A stretch of 64,000 nt of DNA from Pedobacter sp. BAL39 (GTDB taxonomy: Bacteria; Bacteroidota; Bacteroidia; Sphingobacteriales; Sphingobacteriaceae). Below, piece after piece: positions 1 through 8,545 of this stretch (its first letter is position 1; each line of letters starts with the position of its first letter). The notes beneath the pieces were generated by a model. It worked only from the letters and a program-made list of their open reading frames with translations, made no database searches and was not told the DNA's origin. The DNA lies in NCBI RefSeq assembly GCF_000170795.1, contig NZ_ABCM01000002.1:310001-374000 (forward strand), in the 5' to 3' direction. The position numbers and the translations under genes are program-made.

Positions 1-1
1 T

Positions 2-2206
2 ACTCCCGGAGAATGGAATTCTACAATTAACGTTTATGATTTTGTTGTCAAAAATATAAGTCCTTACCAGGGAGATGCTTCTTTCCTGAGTAAATCAACC
101 AACAGAACCCGTCGTTTATGGGAAGCTTGTAAGGATGTGTTGTTGCAGGAGCGTGCTAATAATGGCATTCTTGCAATTGATACCGAAACCATTTCTGACA
201 TTACAGCCTTTAGACCTGGTTACATTAAACAGGATGACGAAGTGATCGTCGGATTGCAGACCGACCAGTTATTAAAGAGAGCTATGAAGCCTTTCGGAGG
301 AATCAAGCTGGTAGAATCTGCAGTAAATGAGCGCGGATTGAAAGTGTCTGAACGTGTGACCGATATCTTCAGTTATGCTAAAAATCATAATGAAGGTGTG
401 TTTAATGCTTACGATACGGAAATCAGAGGCTTCCGTTCTAAACATGTTTTAACTGGGCTGCCGGATAATTACGCACGCGGACGGATCATTGGAGATTTCA
501 GAAGACTTGCATTGTACGGACTTGACCAGATCATTAAATCAAAAAAAGATGACCTGCAGAGAGTCAGTGGTGAAATGACTGAGCATAAAGTACGTTTGCG
601 TGAAGAAATCAATGATCAGATCAGTGCGTTGAAAGACATGTCTACCATGGCAGCTGAGTATGGATATGACATAAACCGTCCTGCTGAAGATGCTACAGAA
701 GCGGTACAATGGGTATATTTTGCGTACCTGGCCGCAGTAAAAGAGCAGGACGGCGCAGCCATGTCTTTGGGGAATGTATCGTCATTTCTGGACATCTTCA
801 TCCAAAGAGATCTGAAAAGTGGAATACTTACTGAAGCAGGTGCTCAGGAACTGATTGATCAGTTTGTTATGAAACTCCGTGTCATCCGTCACCTGCGTCC
901 GGCTTCTTACGACGAGATCTTTGGTGGAGACCCAACATGGGTAACCGAATGCCTGGGAGGAATTCTGCATGACGGCCGTACAAAAGTAACCAAAACCTCA
1001 TTCAGGTTTCTGCAGACCTTATATAACCTAGGCGCCTCTCCTGAACCCAACCTCACTGTGCTGTGGTCAGATCAACTTCCGGAGAACTTTAAGAAATTCT
1101 GTGCCAAAGTATCCATCGATACTTCTTCGATCCAATATGAAAACGATGACCTGATGCGGCCTAACCGTGGTTCAGATGATTATGGCATAGCCTGCTGTGT
1201 ATCTTATCAGGAAATCGGTAAATCTATCCAGCATTTTGGTGCAAGGGCCAACTTACCTAAGGCACTGCTGATCGCCCTTAACGAAGGTCGTGAGGAACAT
1301 GATGGTGTGAAACTTATCAATAATATTCCTGCAATTCCTGAGGGTGTGCTGGACTATGATATCGTATTTGATGTCTTCAAACGTTCACTAAGTGAACTGG
1401 CAAGGGTTTATGCCAAGGCCATGTACATCATTCACTACATGCACGATAAATACTACTATGAAAGAGCACAAATGGCTTTTGTAGACAGCGACCCAAGGAT
1501 TGACATTGCTTACGGTGCTGCAGGTATCTCCATCATCGCAGACTCACTTTCTGCCATTAGATATGCAAAGGTAACTCCCGTACGCAATGAAAAAGGGCTG
1601 ACTGTCGACTTCAACATTGAAGGTGAGTATCCTCAATATGGAAATGATGATGACCGTGTAGATCAGATTGCTAAAGAGGTGACTAACTTCTTCATCAATG
1701 AGCTTCGCAAACACGCTACCTACAAAGAATCTACACCAACATTGTCGTTGCTTACCATTACTTCTAACGTGATGTACGGCACCAATACAGGAGCGACACC
1801 TGATGGCCGTAAAGCTGGTGAGCCTTTTGCGCCGGGTGCAAACCCAATGCACGGCAGGGATGGCAGTGGCGCCATTGCTTCATTGAATTCTGTATGTAAA
1901 CTGGATTATAATGATGCACAAGATGGGATCTCCAATACTTTCTCCATGGTTCCAAAATCATTGGGAGACAGTGCGGAGGAACAGGTTGCAAACCTCGTTG
2001 GTACCTTAACAGGATACTTCAAACAAGGCGCACATCATCTGAATGTCAACGTCCTCAACCGTGAAACGCTGATGGATGCCTATGAACATCCTGAGAATTA
2101 TCCTCAGCTGACCATCAGGGTTTCTGGATATGCGGTTAACTTCGTAAGGTTGTCCCGCGCACACCAACTGGAGGTCATTACGAGGACCTTCCACGAGACC
2201 ATGTAA
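2..2206 (+). CDS. pflB: Pyruvate formate-lyase (formate C-acetyltransferase), N-terminus cut by window edge
   Basis: This glycyl-radical enzyme cleaves pyruvate plus CoA to acetyl-CoA and formate in anaerobic fermentation. The reading frame is open from base 2, so the first residues lie outside the window; 734 residues are visible against about 760 in E. coli. The catalytic Cys-Cys pair (ACCVS) is at 1193-1198. The glycyl-radical motif VSGYAV lies near the C-terminus with its Gly codon at 2126-2128. Both active-site elements are intact. The activase gene follows after a terminator hairpin, and adhE lies downstream, which fits an acetyl-CoA to ethanol branch. The GTG at 137 is an internal valine codon and not the start, because upstream codons continue PFL-like sequence (INVYDF, SPYQGD). 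The family assignment is secure. Confidence 0.97.
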   Translation, partial: TPGEWNSTINVYDFVVKNISPYQGDASFLSKSTNRTRRLWEACKDVLLQERANNGILAIDTETISDITAFRPGYIKQDDEVIVGLQTDQLLKRAMKPFGGIKLVESAVNERGLKVSERVTDIFSYAKNHNEGVFNAYDTEIRGFRSKHVLTGLPDNYARGRIIGDFRRLALYGLDQIIKSKKDDLQRVSGEMTEHKVRLREEINDQISALKDMSTMAAEYGYDINRPAEDATEAVQWVYFAYLAAVKEQDGAAMSLGNVSSFLDIFIQRDLKSGILTEAGAQELIDQFVMKLRVIRHLRPASYDEIFGGDPTWVTECLGGILHDGRTKVTKTSFRFLQTLYNLGASPEPNLTVLWSDQLPENFKKFCAKVSIDTSSIQYENDDLMRPNRGSDDYGIACCVSYQEIGKSIQHFGARANLPKALLIALNEGREEHDGVKLINNIPAIPEGVLDYDIVFDVFKRSLSELARVYAKAMYIIHYMHDKYYYERAQMAFVDSDPRIDIAYGAAGISIIADSLSAIRYAKVTPVRNEKGLTVDFNIEGEYPQYGNDDDRVDQIAKEVTNFFINELRKHATYKESTPTLSLLTITSNVMYGTNTGATPDGRKAGEPFAPGANPMHGRDGSGAIASLNSVCKLDYNDAQDGISNTFSMVPKSLGDSAEEQVANLVGTLTGYFKQGAHHLNVNVLNRETLMDAYEHPENYPQLTIRVSGYAVNFVRLSRAHQLEVITRTFHETM

Positions 2207-2233
2207 AAGCCAAAGTTTAATATTTGTTAGCAT

Positions 2234-2268
2234 GGAGCCAGGTCGTTACAGATCTGGTTCCTTTTTTT
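2234..2268 (+). terminator. Intrinsic terminator between pflB and pflA
   Basis: An 11-bp stem (2234-2244 with 2251-2261, including G-U pairs) encloses a 6-base loop (GTTACA) and is followed by seven T residues at 2262-2268. It lies only 7 bases before the first possible pflA start codon, so it probably lowers pflA expression relative to pflB. Confidence 0.8.
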
Positions 2269-2275
2269 CTAGAAA

Positions 2276-3058
2276 ATGTACTTCCCACTCCAAGACATCG
2301 AAGCTGCCGCCCTCAACATGAATGACCCGCAGCATTTACGCATCCATTCACTGGAAACTTTCGGAACTCACGATGGGCCCGGAATCCGGATGGTGGTGTT
2401 CGTCCAGGGCTGTCAGTTCCGTTGTTTATATTGCCAGAACCCAGACTCGCTGGATGTTAAAGGTGGTCGTCTGGTTGAAATTGATGAGCTTGTCAAACGG
2501 GCATTGAGACAGAAAACCTACTTTGGGGAAGAAGGAGGCGTAACCGTTTCTGGTGGTGAGCCATTGCTGCAAAGAAGCAAGCTGACTGCCTTTTTTAAGA
2601 AACTTCATGAACATGGAATTAATACCTGCCTGGATTCCAATGGAAGAATGAATACTCCGGAGGTACATGAACTCATGGAGCACACTGACCTGCTACTTCT
2701 TGACGTTAAACATATCAACGAAGAATGGCACCTCCGGCTTACCGGACAATCCAACCGCACCTCACTTGGGCTGGCTGCTTACCGTGAATCCATCGGCCGT
2801 AAAATGTGGTTGCGTTACGTACTTGTTCCAGGTTGGACCGATCAACCTGAGTATCTGAAGGCATGGGCACAACATTTTACCAGTTACAAAACTGTAGAAC
2901 GGGTAGAAATTATTCCATTTCATCAATTGGGCATGCATAAATGGGAGATGATGAATATGGCATACCCACTCAAATATACACCTACACCAGCCCTGGAACT
3001 TAAGGAATCCACACTCGAGCTGTTTAATCAGTACTTCAATCAGGTTATCCTCAAGTAA
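2276..3058 (+). CDS. pflA: Pyruvate formate-lyase activating enzyme (radical SAM)
   Basis: This radical-SAM enzyme installs the glycyl radical on PflB using S-adenosylmethionine and a [4Fe-4S] cluster. The cluster-binding CX3CX2C motif is visible as CQFRCLYC, preceded by ETFGTHDGPGIR, which is typical of PFL activases, and followed by the GGVTVSGGEPLLQ segment. The length (260 aa) is slightly above the usual 245 or so. The ATG at 2318 (MNDPQHLRIHS) would give 246 aa, sits closer to the conserved start and leaves more room after the terminator, so it is a serious alternative start. The gene is placed directly downstream of pflB, as is usual. Confidence 0.95.
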   Translation: MYFPLQDIEAAALNMNDPQHLRIHSLETFGTHDGPGIRMVVFVQGCQFRCLYCQNPDSLDVKGGRLVEIDELVKRALRQKTYFGEEGGVTVSGGEPLLQRSKLTAFFKKLHEHGINTCLDSNGRMNTPEVHELMEHTDLLLLDVKHINEEWHLRLTGQSNRTSLGLAAYRESIGRKMWLRYVLVPGWTDQPEYLKAWAQHFTSYKTVERVEIIPFHQLGMHKWEMMNMAYPLKYTPTPALELKESTLELFNQYFNQVILK

Positions 3059-3130
3059 CCATCGGTCAATTTAGAATTATTCTTTTTTAGTAAAACTGAT
3101 GGTCATCAACTCATGCATTGTCTAACGTCA

Positions 3131-3161
3131 TTTATATAGTGTAATATGTACACTATCTTTA
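3131..3161 (+). promoter_or_regulatory. Candidate adhE promoter with palindromic operator in the spacer
   Basis: A perfect 8-bp inverted repeat, ATAGTGTA (3136-3143) and TACACTAT (3149-3156) with a 5-base spacer, lies about 87 bases before adhE. It is framed by TTTA at 3131-3134 and TATCTTTA at 3154-3161, 19 bases apart, which is one mismatch each from the Bacteroidota -33 TTTG and -7 TAnnTTTG elements. A protein bound to the palindrome would cover the promoter spacer. The palindrome is seen directly; its role as an operator is inferred. Confidence 0.45.
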
Positions 3162-3242
3162 TTAAAACAAGGAGCTTGAATAGCAGGGCTTTGAGTGAAA
3201 TAATTTCAAATCGGAATGCATCTTATGATAAGGTGATGTAGG

Positions 3243-5900
3243 ATGTGTGCCACATTAATTCCTTTACAAATGGAAACAAATGCAGAAAAGTTAATTAAAA
3301 AAATTGAAAAGATCAGGGAAGCGCAAGTGCAATTCTCTACATTCAGCCAGGAGCAGGTTGATGAGATCTTTCGTCAGTCGGCAATTGCGGCCAATAATGC
3401 CCGTATACAGCTGGCAAAACTTGCCGTAGAAGAAACTGGCATGGGACTGGTAGAGGACAAGGTTATAAAAAACCACTTTGCCTCCGAGTACATCTACAAT
3501 CAGTACAAAGATGAGAAAACCTGCGGTGTCATCGAGACTGATGAAGCCTTTGGTATCACAAAGATTGCGGAACCAATAGGTGTCATCGCGGCTGTAGTGC
3601 CAACAACCAACCCCACATCCACTGCAATATTTAAGGCTTTAATTGCCTTAAAAACACGTAATGGGATCATCTTCTCACCGCACCCACGTGCGAAAAATGC
3701 TACCATTGCCGCAGCTAAAATTATCCTTGATGCAGCGGTGAAAGCAGGAGCACCAGAAAACATCATTGGATGGATTGAAGAACCCTCTGTAGAGTTGTCG
3801 CAGATCGTGATGTCGCAGGCGGACCTGATCCTTGCAACCGGTGGTCCGGGAATGGTAAAAGCCGCCTACTCATCCGGTAAGCCTGCTATAGGAGTGGGCG
3901 CAGGTAATACACCGGCAATTGTGGATGAAACAGCTCACATCAAGATGGCTGCTAACTCCATCCTCTTGTCGAAAACCTTTGACAATGGAATGATCTGCGC
4001 CTCAGAGCAAAGTGTAATCGTTGTTGATAAGGTGTACAACGAAATGAAACAGGAGTTCCTGGATCGTGGCGCTTATATCTTAAGCAAGTCAGAAACAAGT
4101 AAAGTAGGCGCATTACTGCTCATCAATGGTGTTTTAAATGCAAATATCGTTGGTCAGCCTGCATCAAAAATTGCTGCGCTCGCTGGAATTACAGTGCCTG
4201 AAGAAACCAAAATCCTGATTGGGGAGGTGACTTCCGTAGAGCTCGATGAACCTTTCTCTCACGAAAAATTGTCTACAGTACTTGCAATGTACCGCGCAAA
4301 GGATTTCGATGAAGCACTGACAAAAGCAATCAGATTGGTTAAGTTGGGCGGATTTGGACATACTTCAGTATTGTATACTGACCCGGCAGTTTCACAGGAT
4401 AGGATTGATAAGTTTGGTGCAGCGATGAAAACCGGACGTACCATCATCAATATGCCATCATCTCAAGGTGCCATTGGCGACATCTTCAACTTTAAATTAT
4501 CCCCTTCACTCACACTTGGCTGTGGTAGCTGGGGAGGGAATTCCGTTTCAGAGAACGTGGGCGTTAAACATTTACTAAACATTAAAAGCGTGGCTAGCAG
4601 AAGAGAAAACATGCTCTGGTTCAGAGTGCCTGAAAAAGTATATTTTAAATATGGATGCCTACCCGTAGCATTAAGGGAATTGAAAGAGCTGGGTAAAAAG
4701 AAAGTGTTCATTGTAACCGATAAGGTCTTATTTGCCCTGGGTTATGCGGAGCGTGTTACCAGGATCCTTGACGAACTTGACATTGCCCATACTGTCTATT
4801 TTGACGTAGATCCTGATCCAACATTGATTACAGCACGTAAAGGTGCAGCTGAGATGATCAACTTCCAGCCGGATGCCATTCTTGCGCTTGGTGGTGGTTC
4901 GCCAATGGATGCAGCAAAAATCATGTGGGTACTTTATGAACACCCAGAAGAAAGGTTTGAAGACCTGGCTATGCGTTTCATGGACATCCGTAAACGTGTA
5001 TATCCATTCCCTAAAATGGGGGTTAAAGCCAATTTTATTGCAGTCCCTACATCTGCAGGAACAGGATCTGAGGTCACTCCGTTTGCGGTAATTACCGATG
5101 AGCTGACCGACATCAAATACCCACTTGCGGATTATGAATTGACGCCTGACATCGCCATTGTGGATGCAGAGCTCATGATGAACATGCCTAAAGGACTGAC
5201 ATCAGCTTCCGGTATTGATGCCTTGACTCATGCGCTGGAATCTTATGTTTCTGTTCTGGCTTCTGAATTCACTAACGGACTCGCACTGGAGGCAATCAGG
5301 CTCATCTTCAAATACCTGCCAGATGCTTACAATGAAGGTACAACCAATATCAAGGCCAGGGAAAAAATGGCCCATGCGTCAACCATTGCAGGTATGGCCT
5401 TTGCCAATGCCTTCCTGGGTATCTGTCACTCCCTGGCACACAAGCTGGGTGCTACCCACCATGTCGCACACGGCGTTGCTAATGCTATGCTGATTTCGGA
5501 AGTGATACGTTTTAATGCAGTGGAAAATCCACGCAAACAAACTGCTTTCCCTCAGTACAAATATCCAAACGCGAGATGGAGATATGCCCAGATTGCGGAC
5601 TACCTGAAACTGGGGGGCGAAACTGAAGCGGAGAAAGTTGAACTGCTGATTGCAGCAATTGAAGACCTCAAAGTGAAAGTAGGTATTCCTAAGTCCATCA
5701 GGGAATATGGTATTGATGAGACCAAATTCCTGAATAGCCTGGATACGATGTCCGAGCAGGCTTTTGACGACCAGTGTACAGGTGCAAACCCACGCTATCC
5801 ACTGATCAGCGAGCTCAAAAAAATATACATCAAGGCTTATGAAGGACCACAGGAAGTGACTCCGGAGGAGCTGAAACTAGAGGAGCTTGCTGAGGCCTAA
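3243..5900 (+). CDS. adhE: Bifunctional acetaldehyde-CoA / alcohol dehydrogenase
   Basis: AdhE reduces acetyl-CoA to acetaldehyde and then to ethanol, re-oxidising two NADH; the family forms cytoplasmic spirosomes. The protein is 885 aa, the normal length. Residues of about 10-450 form the CoA-acylating aldehyde dehydrogenase domain, with the nucleophilic Cys in NGMICASEQS. From about residue 460 the iron-type alcohol dehydrogenase domain has the nucleotide loop GGGSPMDAAK and the metal-binding segments SGIDALTHALE and ICHSLAHKLGATHHVAHG. The ATG at 3243 has a purine-rich AAGGTGATGTAGG just before it; the ATG at 3270 (METNAEKL) is an alternative. A palindromic promoter region precedes the gene and a strong terminator follows it. 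Confidence 0.97.
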   Translation: MCATLIPLQMETNAEKLIKKIEKIREAQVQFSTFSQEQVDEIFRQSAIAANNARIQLAKLAVEETGMGLVEDKVIKNHFASEYIYNQYKDEKTCGVIETDEAFGITKIAEPIGVIAAVVPTTNPTSTAIFKALIALKTRNGIIFSPHPRAKNATIAAAKIILDAAVKAGAPENIIGWIEEPSVELSQIVMSQADLILATGGPGMVKAAYSSGKPAIGVGAGNTPAIVDETAHIKMAANSILLSKTFDNGMICASEQSVIVVDKVYNEMKQEFLDRGAYILSKSETSKVGALLLINGVLNANIVGQPASKIAALAGITVPEETKILIGEVTSVELDEPFSHEKLSTVLAMYRAKDFDEALTKAIRLVKLGGFGHTSVLYTDPAVSQDRIDKFGAAMKTGRTIINMPSSQGAIGDIFNFKLSPSLTLGCGSWGGNSVSENVGVKHLLNIKSVASRRENMLWFRVPEKVYFKYGCLPVALRELKELGKKKVFIVTDKVLFALGYAERVTRILDELDIAHTVYFDVDPDPTLITARKGAAEMINFQPDAILALGGGSPMDAAKIMWVLYEHPEERFEDLAMRFMDIRKRVYPFPKMGVKANFIAVPTSAGTGSEVTPFAVITDELTDIKYPLADYELTPDIAIVDAELMMNMPKGLTSASGIDALTHALESYVSVLASEFTNGLALEAIRLIFKYLPDAYNEGTTNIKAREKMAHASTIAGMAFANAFLGICHSLAHKLGATHHVAHGVANAMLISEVIRFNAVENPRKQTAFPQYKYPNARWRYAQIADYLKLGGETEAEKVELLIAAIEDLKVKVGIPKSIREYGIDETKFLNSLDTMSEQAFDDQCTGANPRYPLISELKKIYIKAYEGPQEVTPEELKLEELAEA

Positions 5901-5929
5901 CGTCATTATTTTCTAATCCTAATAACCGA

Positions 5930-5964
5930 CCAGAGTGGGCCAGATCAGGCTCACTTTGGTTTTT
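5930..5964 (+). terminator. Intrinsic terminator after adhE
   Basis: A 12-bp stem (5930-5941 with 5948-5959, mostly Watson-Crick with some G-T pairs) closes a 6-base loop (AGATCA) and is followed by five T residues at 5960-5964. It ends 14 bases before the start of the next gene. Confidence 0.85.
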
Positions 5965-5978
5965 GAAATTTTTACCTT

Positions 5979-7040
5979 ATGTCTGTCTACGAATCACGCC
6001 TGGATGTACAATCACGCAAAAAGGTCTTTTATCCTATAAATGATAACCTTCGGACTTATCTCGGAAAATATAACCGGGACCTGAAGCTCATGGTTCAATA
6101 CTGCGACCTGTTGCGATTTCAGCTTAGCGTACCTCTGCTGGATAAAGAAGGCAATGATACCTTGTGGGAGACGGTTTACTACGAGCAGCGTGAAATGGAA
6201 GTTTTGTTTCCTGCACTAACGCAGATCTATGCCATAATGAATACTTCGGGAGATATAGAGGTCACGGAGCATCTGCAGATCGCACAGATTGATTATTGCA
6301 CCTTTGGCAACTCCAAGCCATTCAGAATCAGGGTAATCAATAAGTTTAATGACAACTATGACTATTTTTATGTGAAAGTAGCGGATGCCTCCCGTGTGTA
6401 CGGACTTGAGCTGGAACACATTCTTTCTCCAAACCGTATTGGTTACCTTACTGATGGGGAAACGTTAATCGAGGATCACATCTCAGGACTGCCCGGTGAT
6501 GTATTCATTAAGACCAGACTGGAGACTTCCAAGTTCAATCAGATCCGCATCTGCAAAGAGTTTGTAAAATTTAATGAACGGTGTTTCATACGCCTTCTTG
6601 GTGATATGCGTTCTTATAATTACGTCGTACACATTACTCCCGACATTGAAGGAAACCAATACCGTATCCGCGCAATCGACTTCGATCAGCAATCTTATGA
6701 AGGAAGGCGTCAGTTCTATCTGCCTCATTATTTCAAGGAAAATAAACTGCTTGTATTGTTAGGCATCAAACACATGGACAGCAAAACTATGAGACAGTAC
6801 CAGGAAGAGGAGCGCAGCCTCATCAATAATAGGATTAAGCTTGTGCATTACAGATTGATGGATTTGCTGACCTGCATGAAAATGGATGTGATTGCACCAC
6901 AACGAAAGGTCGATCAGCTGGCGGAGGAGCTGAGTGAATACCACAATGTCTCGGCCTTCAGCCATTGCAGGAGCATGGGGGAGCTTGTTGAAGAACAACT
7001 CAATCTTTACCTTTCTGAACGCATAAAATCTACCTGGTAA
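5979..7040 (+). CDS. Uncharacterised protein with kinase-like fold motifs
   Basis: I do not recognise a named family. The 353-aa protein has no signal peptide or membrane segment. Its middle part carries a pattern resembling aminoglycoside/choline-kinase-like proteins: YVKV with Lys133, an acidic helix with Glu145 and Glu147, GDMRSYNYVV with Asp209 and Asn214 at the D-x4-N spacing, and AIDFDQ with Asp234. The N-terminal 100 residues are alpha-helical in composition and the C-terminal 70 look helical. It lies between adhE and the exporter genes, separated from adhE by a terminator, so it is probably transcribed on its own. The kinase-like assignment is an inference from residue spacing; the substrate is unknown. 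Confidence 0.6.
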   Translation: MSVYESRLDVQSRKKVFYPINDNLRTYLGKYNRDLKLMVQYCDLLRFQLSVPLLDKEGNDTLWETVYYEQREMEVLFPALTQIYAIMNTSGDIEVTEHLQIAQIDYCTFGNSKPFRIRVINKFNDNYDYFYVKVADASRVYGLELEHILSPNRIGYLTDGETLIEDHISGLPGDVFIKTRLETSKFNQIRICKEFVKFNERCFIRLLGDMRSYNYVVHITPDIEGNQYRIRAIDFDQQSYEGRRQFYLPHYFKENKLLVLLGIKHMDSKTMRQYQEEERSLINNRIKLVHYRLMDLLTCMKMDVIAPQRKVDQLAEELSEYHNVSAFSHCRSMGELVEEQLNLYLSERIKSTW

Positions 7041-7117
7041 TCGTTTATGGAAAGTTGTAACCTGGATTAGAAAAATTGCATGAAATAGAAGTATTCGTCT
7101 GTGGATTAAACCACTGA

Positions 7118-7621
7118 TTAAAGTGTGCGTTTTCCAGGTTTCCTGAATCGCAGTTGTTTCGCAGATTCCTTCCTTGTCACCAGCATTGGTAAAGCAACAC
7201 CCGCAGCAAGACTCATTAATATGAACATCACTGTCAGTCCGTTATGAACGGTGTCTGAAAGTATCTGTTCATTCATTGTCGGCCGGTTTGCACTGGCCAG
7301 ACTCATCAGACCAAGCATCATCCGGTAAGCAAGAATCCCCGGCACCATGGGAATTACCGCCGGAATAGCGAAGATGGTTGGCGGTGCATGTTTTTTATGT
7401 GCGAAAGAAATGCTGAGGATGCCGATCAGTGCGGATCCGCAAAGAGAGCTCAAAATGATGTTAAAGCCGAGTTTCATCATAAATATTTTGGCTATGCCGC
7501 CTAATGCCCCCATGATAAATACAGCAATCAGCGTCCTGGCAGGTACATTAAAAAGCACTGCAAATCCTACTGCGGCCAATCCAAACCAGATACATTTTTC
7601 TGTCAATAATAACCACTCCAT
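7118..7621 (-). CDS. YjjB/ThrE_2-type exporter subunit (small membrane half)
   Basis: This hydrophobic protein of 167 aa matches the C-terminal half of ThrE-type transporters, the part that is a separate protein (YjjB) in enterobacteria. Several membrane segments are visible, including FGLAAVGFAVLF, LIAVFIMGALGGIAKIF and the proline-rich IPAVIPMVPGILAY, which is characteristic of this family. I chose the ATG at 7621 because it starts one base after the stop of the partner gene; an in-frame upstream start at 7660 would overlap that gene by 38 bases. In E. coli the YjjP-YjjB pair is reported to export succinate, whereas ThrE exports threonine/serine. The fermentation context favours an organic acid, but this is inference. 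Confidence 0.8.
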   Translation of the reverse strand: MEWLLLTEKCIWFGLAAVGFAVLFNVPARTLIAVFIMGALGGIAKIFMMKLGFNIILSSLCGSALIGILSISFAHKKHAPPTIFAIPAVIPMVPGILAYRMMLGLMSLASANRPTMNEQILSDTVHNGLTVMFILMSLAAGVALPMLVTRKESAKQLRFRKPGKRTL

Positions 7622-7622
7622 C

Positions 7623-8396
7623 CTAAAACCGATAAATTGCCATGGACGTAAGGAGTCCAAGTGCGATAAAAAATGAAACGATAAAACCGTGCAGCCCTCT
7701 GATCAGACCATTTTGAATGTTCCCGTCGATCATGTCTGAGAAAGCATTGATGAGCGGAATTCCGGGAATCAGGAACAGGACAGAGGTTACAAAGGCGGCC
7801 TCATGATTGATCTGAGGATCGAGGCGGATCAGGCAGCCCGCGACCAGCGAAGCGCACAATGCGGAGAAATAAACACACACATAGGGATTGAACCTCATTC
7901 TTGAGGTTTCCTGTCTGACCAGCAGGCCTGCAAAAGTCCCTAAAAACACAAAGGCCATGTCGGTCATGCCGCCATTGGCCAGTCTGCAAAAAGAAGCGCC
8001 AGCTAATCCTGTTAAACCAAGGACCATCAATCTTGGATAATGAGGAATAGCGCTCAACTTCACTAGCTCATTATGGATTCGCTGAACGCTCCATTTTTCT
8101 TCAACTATCAACCAGCTGATGCGGCTGATTTCTGATACGGTGCTAAAGTTCGTCGTATGCGCAAGGGTGCGCTTGAAACTATTGAACACACATTCGTTGA
8201 CATCGTTGTAAATGCTGATGATGATCGTCCGCTGGGAAACAAGTATATAAGTCGTGAGCTCAAAGCGGCTGGATATCCTGTCTACTGTTGTTCTCACCCG
8301 CTCGGTGCTTGCTCCTGACACCATGAGCAGGATGGAAATTTCTAATAGCGTTTCACCAAGTGCTTTGGTATCCTTATGCAGCGTTGCGGTGTTCAT
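7623..8396 (-). CDS. YjjP/ThrE_1-type exporter subunit (DUF1212)
   Basis: This 257-aa protein corresponds to the N-terminal half of ThrE-like exporters and has the length of E. coli YjjP (256 aa). The first 110 or so residues form the soluble domain with the conserved SGASTERVRTTVDRI and LVSQRTIIISI segments. The remainder contains about five membrane helices, including the LFLIPGIPLINAFSDMIDG motif. The stop codon is one base from the start of the partner gene, so the two are co-transcribed and probably form one transporter. The pair is transcribed opposite to its neighbours and diverges from the OFA-type carrier gene at 8546, sharing a 149-base intergenic region. Confidence 0.82.
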   Translation of the reverse strand: MNTATLHKDTKALGETLLEISILLMVSGASTERVRTTVDRISSRFELTTYILVSQRTIIISIYNDVNECVFNSFKRTLAHTTNFSTVSEISRISWLIVEEKWSVQRIHNELVKLSAIPHYPRLMVLGLTGLAGASFCRLANGGMTDMAFVFLGTFAGLLVRQETSRMRFNPYVCVYFSALCASLVAGCLIRLDPQINHEAAFVTSVLFLIPGIPLINAFSDMIDGNIQNGLIRGLHGFIVSFFIALGLLTSMAIYRF

Positions 8397-8545
8397 TCAT
8401 CAGTTTTTGTTTAGGTCAAAGCTAATGTTGTAAATGGTCCTGCAAAATGACGTATGGCATATTTTACTTGTTAATCTACTGATAGTCATCATTTTTATGT
8501 ATCATTATAGCACTTAATTTGCGTCGTTATTTTAATTGAAATACT

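Noticed and set aside
3136..3156. The adhE-upstream palindrome as a terminator of pflA
   Set aside because: The stem is AT-rich and has no T-tract, and the -33/-7-like flanks make an operator more likely.
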